A stretch of DNA of 64,000 bases from Amycolatopsis coloradensis (GTDB taxonomy: Bacteria; Actinomycetota; Actinomycetes; Mycobacteriales; Pseudonocardiaceae): the NCBI RefSeq assembly GCF_001953865.1, contig NZ_MQUQ01000020.1, positions 328,126-392,125 on the forward strand. Direction: 5' to 3'. Shown piece after piece: positions 23,250 through 31,402 of this stretch. The position numbers and the translations under genes are program-made. Numbering within the stretch: position 1 is the first letter of the stretch; each line of letters starts with the position of its first letter. Below the pieces are notes generated by a model. It was not told where the DNA came from. It saw only the letters and a program-made list of their open reading frames with translations, and searched no databases.

Positions 23250-26200
23250 TCATCGCGTGGTGAGAGCCGTTTCGTGCTGTGACAGGGCGGTCTGCACAAC
23301 GGTTGTCCCGCGCCGGGTGACGTACTGTGCCCGGCCGGGGATCAGCACCCGCGGCCTGACTTCGCCGAACACCATGCCTTCCGAAAGCGGGCAGGACAGC
23401 AGCATCACCGGGGTGTTGACCTCCACGAGACGCCGTATCAAGGGGTCGTTGGCGCCGCGCCCGATCCCGTTGGCGCCGCGGGCCACGATCAGGTGCAGGC
23501 CCAGCGCGTTGCCTTGGGCGAGTGGATCGAACAGCTGCTGGAACAGCGCGTTCGACGACGACGCCACCATGTCGTAGTCGTCGATCACCACGAACACCTG
23601 CGGTCCGGTCCACCAGTCACGCAGACGCAGGCGGGCAGGTGTGATGTCGGGGCCGGGGACGCGGGTCTGCACGGCCCGCGCGACGCCGTCGATCATTTCG
23701 TGCACCGAGTCGCCGGACACCGCGTAGCCCAGCTGGTAGTCCTGCGGCACGGCGTCGTACAGGCCGCGGCGGTAGTCCACCGTGATGATCCGGGCCTCCT
23801 GCGGGCTGTACCGCCGGGTGATGCCGTCGATCACGAGCCGGAGCAGGTTCGTCTTCCCGGACTCCACGTCCCCGACGACCATCAGGTGCGGGTTGTCCTC
23901 GAAGTCGTGCCACAGCGGTTCGAGCCGCTGGTCGTCCAGTCCGAGTGCCAGCCGCACGTCCGCGTCCGGCGCGGGCAGTTCGGCGTGGTCCAGTACCGGG
24001 GGCAGCATCCTGACCGGGGGAGCCACCGGGCCGGACCAGGCCGCGGAAACCCGCTCCACCAGCGTTTCGACGTGCTCGGCGACGTCGCCCTCCGCGCCGT
24101 CGATCGACGGCAGGGAGGTGAGGAAGTGCAGTTCCTTGTCGGTGAGGCCGCGGCCGGGGATCTTCGGGACGGTCGCCGCGGCGCGCATGGTGATCACCGA
24201 ATCGACCGGGTCGCCGAGCCGCAGTTCGAGCTGGGTGCCGACCAGGTCGCGGACGGCGCTGATGATCTCGCTCCAGCGGCTCGACGCCAGCATCAGGTGG
24301 ATGCCGTAGTTGAGGCCGCGTGAGGCCAGTTCGACGAAGGTCGGGAGCAGGTCCATGAAGTCCTGCCGGACGGTGGACCAGCCGTCCACCACGAGGAAGA
24401 CGTCACCGTGCCGTTGGTCGGCGAACTCCCCGGCCGCCCGTTTACGCCGGTAGGTGGCCATCGAGTCGATGTCGTTGTCGGTGAAGAACCGCTCCCGGCG
24501 CGTCAGCAGCGAGGTGACTTCGCCGATGGTGCGCTGGATGCGTTCGACGTCCAGCCGTCCGGTCACGCCACCGACGTGCGGCAGTTTCCGCAGGCTCGCC
24601 AGCGTTCCGCCGCCGAAGTCGAGACAGTAGAACTGGACTTCGGCCGGCGTGTGGGTGATTGCCAGCGCGGTGATCAGCGTGCGCAGGGCCGTGCTCTTGC
24701 CGCTCTGCGGCGCGCCGACGATGGCGATGTGCCCGTCGCTGCCCGCCAGGTCCACCAGCAGCGGATCCCTCGCCTGTTCGAACGGTTTGTCGATCAGGCC
24801 GATCGGCACGGTCAAGGTGCCGCGACCGGGCCAGCCCTCGGCGCTGAGGCCACGCTCAGCGGTTTCCACCAGCGGCGGCAGCAGCTCGTCCAGTGAGCCG
24901 GGCGCGTCCAGCGGCGGAAGCCAGACCTGGTGCGCGGCAGGGCCTTTGTCACGAAGCCGGTCGACGGCCAGCTCCAGCAGGCTCGGCACCGAACCTTCGG
25001 GCTCGGGTTCGGGCACCGGCTCCGGTTCGGGCACCGGTTCGGCGCGGACGGCGACCTTCGACGTGAACGGCACGACCTGCTGTGCCACCACCGCCTGCTC
25101 CACGTTCCGGCGCACCACCCGGTGCGGGCCGGACACGTAGGCCGCCTTGAACCGGTCCAGCGCCGCGGTGCCGCTCTTGAGGAAGCCGTTGCCCGGATCG
25201 GACGGCAATTGGTAGGCGTCCGGAACGCCGAGCACGCCACGGCTTTCCATCGCCGAAAAGGTACGCAGGCCGATCCGGTAGGACAGATGCGATTCCAGCT
25301 GATGGATCCGGCTTTCGTCCAAGCGCTGCGAGGCGAGCAGCAGATGCACGCCCAGCGACCTGCCGAGCCTGCCGATCATGATGAACAGGTCCATGAAGTC
25401 GCGGTGTGCCGAAAGCAGCTCACTGAACTCGTCGACCACCAGGAAGAGCGTGGGCAGCGGAGCGAGGGGAGTCCCGTTCGCCCGTGCCCGTTCGTAGTCC
25501 AGCGCGGAGCTGTAGTTGCCCGCCTTGCGCAGAAGTTCCTGGCGGCGCACCAGTTCCCCGTTGAGCGCCTCGCGCATCCGGCCGACCAGCGCGGCCTCGT
25601 CGGCGAGGTTGGTGATCACCGCGGAGGTGTGCGGCAGCCCGTCGAGACCGAGGAAGGTCGCGCCACCCTTGAAGTCCACCAGGACGAAGTTCAGGACCTC
25701 CGAGGAATGGGTGAGCGCGAGCGCCAGCACCAGCGTGCGCAGCAGCTCCGACTTCCCGGAACCGGTCGCGCCGATCAGCATGCCGTGCGGGCCCATCCCC
25801 GACTGGGCGGATTCCTTGATGTCGAGATCGACCGGCGACCCGGTCGGGCCGATGCCGAGCGGCACCCGGAGCCTGCCGCCGGGCCGTTTCGCCGCCCAGC
25901 CCGCCACCACGTCGTGGGTCTGGATGTCGTGGATGCCCAGCATGGTCGTCAGGTCGAAGTTGGCGGTCATCGGTTCGGCCGACCGCTGCCGGGCGCCGAC
26001 CCGGTACGGCGCCAGCCGCATCGCCAGCGCGGTCGCGGTGTTGACGCCGATCCCGTCGGGCTCCCCGAGGTCGCCGGTGACCTCCTTGTTCTGCTGATCG
26101 ACCGTGATCAGCTTCAGCATCCCGTCTTCGAGCCGCAGCCGCAGTGTCTCCGGATCGTTCCCTTCCGGCAGCCCCGAGGACAGGTCCACGACCGTCGTGT

Positions 26201-27224
26201 TGCGGTAGCCGTCACCGGCCAGCCGCGACGTGGGCGGCACCTTGGCGCCGTCCACGAACACCATCACGCACGGTTCGTGGCTGTCCGGCAACGCGTCCGG
26301 GTCGAATCCCGGCCTGGTCGCGAATTCGTCGCTCAGCGCGTTTTCCAGCTCCGCCGTGGATTCCACCACCAGCCGGATCTCGCCCGCGCCGTCGGTCTCG
26401 CCGGGGTGGAGGTTGTGCGGCAGCCATTTCACCCAGTCCCACGCCGCCCGCCGTTCGGGCGAAGTGAGGACGACGATCCGCAGTTCCGCGGGGGAGTGGA
26501 ACACCGCGAGGTGGGCGATCATCGAGCGGGCCAGTGCCCGGATGCGCTCGATGTCCGTGTCGTCCGCCACCCGCAGCAGGATCCGGGCGAACGACGGCAG
26601 GAACACCGCGACAGGCTGACCCGACACGGTTCCGTACGCGTGGATGAAGCGGCGCAGCGCGTGCGCGGACAGCGGCTCCAGATCGTCCACCGGTTTGGTG
26701 GACAGCGGATTCAGCCGCCACGCGAGGCGTTGCGGGCCCCGTCCGATGCGGATCTCGCCGAAGTCCTCGTCCTGGGCGTCCCGTTCCCACATCCTCGACG
26801 TGCCGGGCAGGGACCACAGCGAATGCGGGTCGGGATGCCGCCAGATCAGGGCTTCCCGTTGGCTCGTGACCACTTCCCGGACCTTGCGGCGGGACTGCGC
26901 CAGGTAGCGGAGGTAGTCGCGGCGGGAATCGTTGAGCTTCTGTTTGCGTTCGCCCGCGCTGCGGCCGAGCTGACCGACCAGCATGGCCATCGACGACACC
27001 GTCATCAGCCCGGCGGCCAGGTAGCTGAACGCGCCGTTCTCACCCGGCCGGACGAACAGCAGCACGGTCGCCGTCGATGACAGCGCCATCGGCAGGTACA
27101 TCATGACCGCGCCGGCACTGCGCTGGACTTCGGGCAGGGTCGGCGGTTCTTGGATACTCAGCTCGCCTTCGGGCATTTCCGGCCCTGGCCGTCGCGGCCC
27201 CTTGCGGAATGTGATTACACTCAA
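23250..27224 (-). CDS. eccC: EccC: FtsK/SpoIIIE-type ATPase of an ESX (type VII) system
   Basis: From the TTG at 27224 (MSVITFRKGPRRPGPEMPEG, the usual EccC opening) the product has 1,324 residues. Two membrane helices lie at about 30-75. Three FtsK-like ATPase domains follow: Walker A GATGSGKSE near residue 489 with LVVDEFSELL, GAPQSGKST near 841 with LVVDGWSTV, and GDVESGKTN near 1122 with VVIDDYDMV. All three P-loops look intact. EccCa and EccCb are fused in one chain, as in ESX-4-like and many non-mycobacterial systems. EccC recognises WXG100 substrates and powers export. It is divergent from eccD with a 122-base gap and is followed by its own hairpin. The acidic PEPEPVPEPEPEG linker between domains 1 and 2 is unusual. 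Confidence 0.95.
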   Translation of the reverse strand: MSVITFRKGPRRPGPEMPEGELSIQEPPTLPEVQRSAGAVMMYLPMALSSTATVLLFVRPGENGAFSYLAAGLMTVSSMAMLVGQLGRSAGERKQKLNDSRRDYLRYLAQSRRKVREVVTSQREALIWRHPDPHSLWSLPGTSRMWERDAQDEDFGEIRIGRGPQRLAWRLNPLSTKPVDDLEPLSAHALRRFIHAYGTVSGQPVAVFLPSFARILLRVADDTDIERIRALARSMIAHLAVFHSPAELRIVVLTSPERRAAWDWVKWLPHNLHPGETDGAGEIRLVVESTAELENALSDEFATRPGFDPDALPDSHEPCVMVFVDGAKVPPTSRLAGDGYRNTTVVDLSSGLPEGNDPETLRLRLEDGMLKLITVDQQNKEVTGDLGEPDGIGVNTATALAMRLAPYRVGARQRSAEPMTANFDLTTMLGIHDIQTHDVVAGWAAKRPGGRLRVPLGIGPTGSPVDLDIKESAQSGMGPHGMLIGATGSGKSELLRTLVLALALTHSSEVLNFVLVDFKGGATFLGLDGLPHTSAVITNLADEAALVGRMREALNGELVRRQELLRKAGNYSSALDYERARANGTPLAPLPTLFLVVDEFSELLSAHRDFMDLFIMIGRLGRSLGVHLLLASQRLDESRIHQLESHLSYRIGLRTFSAMESRGVLGVPDAYQLPSDPGNGFLKSGTAALDRFKAAYVSGPHRVVRRNVEQAVVAQQVVPFTSKVAVRAEPVPEPEPVPEPEPEGSVPSLLELAVDRLRDKGPAAHQVWLPPLDAPGSLDELLPPLVETAERGLSAEGWPGRGTLTVPIGLIDKPFEQARDPLLVDLAGSDGHIAIVGAPQSGKSTALRTLITALAITHTPAEVQFYCLDFGGGTLASLRKLPHVGGVTGRLDVERIQRTIGEVTSLLTRRERFFTDNDIDSMATYRRKRAAGEFADQRHGDVFLVVDGWSTVRQDFMDLLPTFVELASRGLNYGIHLMLASSRWSEIISAVRDLVGTQLELRLGDPVDSVITMRAAATVPKIPGRGLTDKELHFLTSLPSIDGAEGDVAEHVETLVERVSAAWSGPVAPPVRMLPPVLDHAELPAPDADVRLALGLDDQRLEPLWHDFEDNPHLMVVGDVESGKTNLLRLVIDGITRRYSPQEARIITVDYRRGLYDAVPQDYQLGYAVSGDSVHEMIDGVARAVQTRVPGPDITPARLRLRDWWTGPQVFVVIDDYDMVASSSNALFQQLFDPLAQGNALGLHLIVARGANGIGRGANDPLIRRLVEVNTPVMLLSCPLSEGMVFGEVRPRVLIPGRAQYVTRRGTTVVQTALSQHETALTTR

Positions 27225-27346
27225 GCCCGGATTCCTTCCCTCTCGGACGCGCTGTGGTGGCAGCTCCACTAGAGGTGACGAAATCCGACCACGCGACGGT
27301 TCACTCACGACGCCGCGCGTTGGTCGCCGAAACGAAGGCTTGTGCC
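27225..27346. promoter_or_regulatory. Divergent promoter region eccC / eccD
   Basis: The 122 bases between the outward-reading eccC and eccD starts must carry both promoters. I see no unambiguous -10/-35 pair. GAAGG at 27334-27338 is the likely eccD ribosome-binding site. Confidence 0.45.
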
Positions 27347-28720
27347 ATGGCGACCGCTTCAGGGCTGTGCAAACTCCGTGTCCGTGCTCCAGCCGCCTGC
27401 TTCGAGCTGGCGGTGCCCATGGACATCCCCTTGATCGACCTGATGCCGACGATCCTCGGACACGCGGGCAAGGATCTGGCCGAAGAGGGCGTCGACCACG
27501 ACGGCTGGGGTCTCCAGCGGCTCGGGGATCCCCCGCTGGATCAGGAATCCACCATCGATTCGCTGAACTTGCGCGACGGCGAGACGCTGCACCTGCGGCC
27601 ACGTCGCGAACAACTCCCGACCGTCCACTTCGACGACATCATCGACGGCCTGTCCACCGAGGCGCGGGCCCGTTCGGACTCCTGGAGCGCGGGGGCGACG
27701 CGCTGGACGATGCTCGGCTCGGCACTGACGGTCGTCGCGCTGGGGTTCGCGCTGCTGGTGTCCGCCCCGGCGGCCTGGCCGACCCTGGTGGCCGCCGGTG
27801 CCGCGGCGCTCTTCCTGCTGGTCTGCTCGGCCACCGCGGCCCGGGCGCTCGGCGACGCCACGTCGGCGCTCGCACTGGCGCTGGCCGCGATCCCGTTCGT
27901 CGGGCTGGCCGGCTCGATCGTCCCCAGTGGACCGGAGGGCACCGTGCTGACCGGTGCCCGGCTGCTGGCCGCGTGCGTGGCGGGCGCGGGGGCGGCCGCG
28001 CTCGGTCTCGCCGCCGTCGCGGGCGCCGCGCCGGTGTTCATCTCGGTCGCGACACTGGGCTTGTTGTGCGCCACCGGCGGGCTGGTGCTGATGCTCGGCG
28101 GGGCCGGCGCGGCCGTTTCGGCGACGCTCATCGCCGTGATCGCGGTGCTGCTCGGCGCGTTCGTGCCGAGGATCGCCTTCCGGCTGTCCGGGCTCCGGCT
28201 GCCGGGATTGCCCACCACGGCACAGGAATTGCAGGAGGAGCTCGACCCGCACCCCGGTGACGAGGTCGTCGTCAAGGGCCGGATCGCGGACTCCTTCGTC
28301 ACGGCGTTGTTCGCCGCGATCGGCCTTGCCTGTCTCGTCTCGCTCGAATTCGTGGTGCACGACCGGTCGTGGCAGGCCACCACGTTCGTCATCGTGCTCA
28401 GTGTGCTGCTGCTGGTGCACGGCCGCGCGCTGGGCAGCGTGTGGCAGCGTCTCTCGGTGATCGTGCCGGGGGTGTACGGCCTGCTGCGCCTGCTGCTCGT
28501 GATCCGGCAGGACACGGCCAATCCGCTGCCGATGGTGGCCGGGTTGTTCGTGGTGGCCGCCGTGCTGATCGTGGCGCGATGGACGCTGCCAGGGCGCAGG
28601 CTGCTGCCGCAGTGGGGCAGGCTCGCGGACATCGTGGAGAGCCTCGCGGCGCTGTCGCTGCTGCCGCTGGCGTTGTGGCTGATCGGCGTGTTCGCCTTCA
28701 TGCGCGGTCTCGGAGGCTGA
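27347..28720 (+). CDS. eccD: EccD: multi-spanning ESX channel component
   Basis: From the ATG at 27347 the product has 457 residues. Residues 1 to about 95 form the ubiquitin-like cytosolic domain (CKLRVRAPAACFELAVPMDI, then DGETLHLRPR, as in other EccDs). The remainder contains about 11 hydrophobic helices from residue 120 to the end. EccD forms the main membrane bundle of type VII secretion complexes. The gene heads a + strand operon: eccB begins three bases after its stop. An in-frame upstream start at 27254 is possible but would add a non-homologous leader. Confidence 0.92.
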   Translation: MATASGLCKLRVRAPAACFELAVPMDIPLIDLMPTILGHAGKDLAEEGVDHDGWGLQRLGDPPLDQESTIDSLNLRDGETLHLRPRREQLPTVHFDDIIDGLSTEARARSDSWSAGATRWTMLGSALTVVALGFALLVSAPAAWPTLVAAGAAALFLLVCSATAARALGDATSALALALAAIPFVGLAGSIVPSGPEGTVLTGARLLAACVAGAGAAALGLAAVAGAAPVFISVATLGLLCATGGLVLMLGGAGAAVSATLIAVIAVLLGAFVPRIAFRLSGLRLPGLPTTAQELQEELDPHPGDEVVVKGRIADSFVTALFAAIGLACLVSLEFVVHDRSWQATTFVIVLSVLLLVHGRALGSVWQRLSVIVPGVYGLLRLLLVIRQDTANPLPMVAGLFVVAAVLIVARWTLPGRRLLPQWGRLADIVESLAALSLLPLALWLIGVFAFMRGLGG

Positions 28721-28723
28721 GGC

Positions 28724-30130
28724 GTGAACGCGAAGACCGATCAGGTACAGGCACACAAGTTCATGCTGGGCCGGCTGTCGTCGGCGTTGCTGCGCGTCGA
28801 TCCGGACGCGCCGGAAAGCCCACTGCACCGGACCTATCGTGGCAGCGTCATCGGCGTGCTGATCGCCGTCCTCGCCTGCCTCGGCCTGCTGGTGTTCGGC
28901 CTCGTCTCACCGGGCGGGAACAAGTCGTGGCGGGTGGAAGGCGCGCTGGTCGTCGCTGATTCCTCCGGGGCGCGGTTCCTCTACGCGGGCGGCAAGCTGC
29001 TGCCGGTGCTGAACTTCGCGTCGGCCAAACTGGTCGCCGGGAACCAGCTCGTGGTGAAGCACGTCTCCGAGGCTTCGCTGCGGGACGTGCCCCGTGGTGA
29101 CCCGCTGGGCATCATCGGCGCACCCGACGGCCTGCCCTCGCTCGCCTCCGACCCGTGGGAGGTGTGCGCCCTCACCGGCCGCGACCAGTCCGGGCCGACC
29201 ATGGTGCGCGTCGGCGGTGGGACCTCGAAACCCCTCGGCGACGACGCGGCGGTCGTGGTCGTCGCCCCGGACGGCGCGACCTTCCTGCTGTGGCGCGGTA
29301 AACGCCATCGGGTGACGTCGGACCGGAACGCGCTCGACGCGCTCGACGGCGTGCTCCAGCCGGTGAAGGCGCCTGCCTCGTTGCTGGACGCGTTGCCCGC
29401 CGGGCCGGATTTCGGGCCGCCGTCGATTCCCGGCATCGGTACCGAGGGGCCTGGTCTCGGCGCGACGGGTTCACGTGTCGGCAGGGTGTACAAGGTGTCC
29501 GGCGAGCCATCGCAGCATTACGTGCTCACGAAGTCCGGGTTCACGCCGGTCTCCGAACTCGACGCGCGGCTGCTGCTCGTCGACCCGGAGGTCCGCCGCG
29601 CCGCCTACGACGGCGGCGATGTCGCGGTGGGGCAGCTACCCGGCCGCGTGGTCAGCGAGCATCTGTCCTCGGCGGAGCCACCGCCGCCGAGGAAACCGCC
29701 GCGGGCCATGACACTCCACAGTGGACAGGGCTTGTGCGCCCTCGTCACCCCGGACGGCGACACGCCGCGTACTCAGGTGGCGGTGGCCGACGGGCTGACC
29801 ACGGCCGGGCGGCCACCGTTCGTCCAACCGGGTGTTTCGGCGCCGTGCGTGCGGGTCGACCGGATCGCGGTCCGGCCCGGTTCCGGCGCGCTGGTCAAGG
29901 CGACCGCCGCGTCGGGAAGGGCGGGGGACGCGCTCTTCCTGGTGACCGATGCGGGGGTGAAGTACCCCGTGCCGCCCGCCGGGGCCAAAGCACTGGACCT
30001 GGGGGGATCCGGGGCGAACGGGCTCCCGGTGGCCCTGCTGAACCTCTTGCCGACCGGCTCCGCGCTGGACCCGGGGCTGCTCCGTGACGGGGGCGCGGTG
30101 CTGCCCGCGGCCACCGCTTGCGGTTCCTGA
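28724..30130 (+). CDS. eccB: EccB: ESX core membrane protein
   Basis: The 468-residue protein has the EccB hallmark start QVQAHKFMLGRLSSALLRVD, one membrane helix at about residues 42-64 (GVLIAVLACLGLLVFGLV), and a long extracytoplasmic repeat domain with conserved CALTGRD and CALVTPDGD cysteine segments. EccB joins EccC and EccD in the ESX membrane complex, with its domain outside the membrane. The GTG start follows the eccD stop directly, so expression is coupled. The length is close to mycobacterial EccB (about 480-510). No extra domain is present. Confidence 0.94.
   Translation: MNAKTDQVQAHKFMLGRLSSALLRVDPDAPESPLHRTYRGSVIGVLIAVLACLGLLVFGLVSPGGNKSWRVEGALVVADSSGARFLYAGGKLLPVLNFASAKLVAGNQLVVKHVSEASLRDVPRGDPLGIIGAPDGLPSLASDPWEVCALTGRDQSGPTMVRVGGGTSKPLGDDAAVVVVAPDGATFLLWRGKRHRVTSDRNALDALDGVLQPVKAPASLLDALPAGPDFGPPSIPGIGTEGPGLGATGSRVGRVYKVSGEPSQHYVLTKSGFTPVSELDARLLLVDPEVRRAAYDGGDVAVGQLPGRVVSEHLSSAEPPPPRKPPRAMTLHSGQGLCALVTPDGDTPRTQVAVADGLTTAGRPPFVQPGVSAPCVRVDRIAVRPGSGALVKATAASGRAGDALFLVTDAGVKYPVPPAGAKALDLGGSGANGLPVALLNLLPTGSALDPGLLRDGGAVLPAATACGS
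29715..29725. repeat. Iterated palindrome TCCACWGTGGA, first of eight copies
   Basis: Exact copies seen at 29715-29725, 33063-33073, 35450-35460, 40228-40238, 48800-48810, 60928-60938, 60961-60971 and 61717-61727. All lie inside coding sequence and in different frames relative to the genes. No copy was noticed in the first 29 kb, but the reading by eye may have missed some. Confidence 0.7.
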
Positions 30131-30234
30131 CCGGAGAAACCGCGCGACGACTTCTGCCGGTGGTTCCGCATGGTCTCCGGCACCCGGTGTTGGTGTCCTT
30201 GTCCTGGAGCGTCATCACGAGGAAGGAGCCGGAC

Positions 30235-30576
30235 ATGTCGAATTTCCAGAAGAGCGACAGCGGGATGAAGGGCGGTATCACCGCCATCGAGGCCTGCGAA
30301 ACCGAGTGCAAGACGATCCACGGTGGGGTCGCGGCGGTCCGCGCCGATCTGCAGAAGGACTGGCAGGGCGCGGCGTCCCAGACCTTCCTGACCCAGCTCG
30401 ACACCTGGGAAGGGGAGTACCTCCAGGTTCTCCGTCTGCTGACGGAGATCAAGGAGCTGGTCAACGCGAGCGACATCCAGATGAACAACTCCGAAGAGGA
30501 GATCAATCTCGGTGCCCTGACGTCGTTCGGCGACGGCGGTGGCGTCGGCGGCGGCATCTACAAAGCACTGACCTGA
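30235..30576 (+). CDS. WXG100-family ESX substrate
   Basis: The 113-residue helical protein has the central KDWQGAAS turn (W-x-G) between two amphipathic helices, as in EsxA/EsxB proteins. A glycine-rich tail (GDGGGVGGG) is appended. It starts at the ATG 30235 behind AAGGAG. The next gene encodes a second WXG100 protein, so the two probably form a heterodimer exported by EccC. A C-terminal YxxxD/E signal of the usual kind is not obvious; YKALT ends the protein. Confidence 0.9.
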   Translation: MSNFQKSDSGMKGGITAIEACETECKTIHGGVAAVRADLQKDWQGAASQTFLTQLDTWEGEYLQVLRLLTEIKELVNASDIQMNNSEEEINLGALTSFGDGGGVGGGIYKALT

Positions 30577-30610
30577 TCGCACCGATCCCATTCTCGGAGA
30601 GGAAACAACC

Positions 30611-30910
30611 ATGAGCACATCCCACGACGGTTTCGCGGTCAGCGGAAACCTTCCGCACCTGGCCGAGCGGATGGTCGGGCTGAGCAAGGCGATCGACAAC
30701 GCGCTGATCGATCTGGAGAAGTCCATCAAGCCGATGACCGACAGTTGGATCGGCCAAGGTGCCACCAACTACACGGAACTGCAGCGCAAGTGGCACGCCA
30801 CGACCAGCGCCATGGAAGGCCGCTTCACCAAGGGCCACCAGACGCTGTCCCTGTCCTATGACAACTACCAGCGCACGGACAAGAACATCGGCGCGAAGTT
30901 CCAGCTCTGA
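30611..30910 (+). CDS. WXG100-family ESX substrate, partner protein
   Basis: The 99-residue protein has the helix-turn-helix of WXG100 proteins with DSWIGQGATNY (W-x-G) at about residues 44-54. The C-terminal helix contains YDNYQRTD, which offers a YxxxD-type secretion signal. It lies 34 bases after the first WXG100 gene with its own AGAGG site. As the partner with the recognisable signal it is the likely EsxB-like member of the pair (inference). Confidence 0.92.
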   Translation: MSTSHDGFAVSGNLPHLAERMVGLSKAIDNALIDLEKSIKPMTDSWIGQGATNYTELQRKWHATTSAMEGRFTKGHQTLSLSYDNYQRTDKNIGAKFQL

Positions 30911-30943
30911 TTCCGGTCCGCTCTTGGTGAAAGGAGAAGCGGC

Positions 30944-31396
30944 GTGGCGGAGAAGCCGGAAAGCGGCGACATCAAGATCACGGTCAGCTTCCTGCAGGAC
31001 TTCCAGAAGAACGTTCTCGGGCCGATGGTCACCAGTCTCGAAACGAATTCGCATGTCGCGGAGCTGGCCCTCACTGCGGGTGGTGGCGCCGGGAAACGAC
31101 GGCTGATGGCCGGCGTCGAGACGTGGGAGCCCGCCAAGTTGCTGATGGACGCCTACGAACTCGCCGGCAAGGGCACCGGGCCCACGCTTTACGCCCAGGT
31201 CAAGCTGATCCAGGATCAGCTCATCGCGCTGAACAGGAACATCACCTACGTGGTGGGGGTGGCGGTGCGGGGCGAAGACGAGAACATCAAGTTGTCCACC
31301 GAACTGGACATGAGTCAGCTCGGTGAGATCCTCGCGTTCACTCCCGGTGGCAACAACACCGGCGGTGGCAACAACACCGGTACCGGCGGGAGTTGA
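30944..31396 (+). CDS. Unknown ESX-associated helical protein
   Basis: The 150-residue protein starts at GTG 30944 behind AAAGGAG. It is mostly helical (ITVSFLQDFQKNVLGPMVTS, LYAQVKLIQDQLIALNRNIT) with a low-complexity tail of GGNNTGG repeats. I do not recognise a family. Its place between the WXG100 pair and the first large substrate-like protein, six bases before that gene, suggests an ESX substrate or dedicated chaperone. No signal peptide or membrane helix is present. Confidence 0.6.
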   Translation: MAEKPESGDIKITVSFLQDFQKNVLGPMVTSLETNSHVAELALTAGGGAGKRRLMAGVETWEPAKLLMDAYELAGKGTGPTLYAQVKLIQDQLIALNRNITYVVGVAVRGEDENIKLSTELDMSQLGEILAFTPGGNNTGGGNNTGTGGS

Positions 31397-31402
31397 GTCG
31401 AG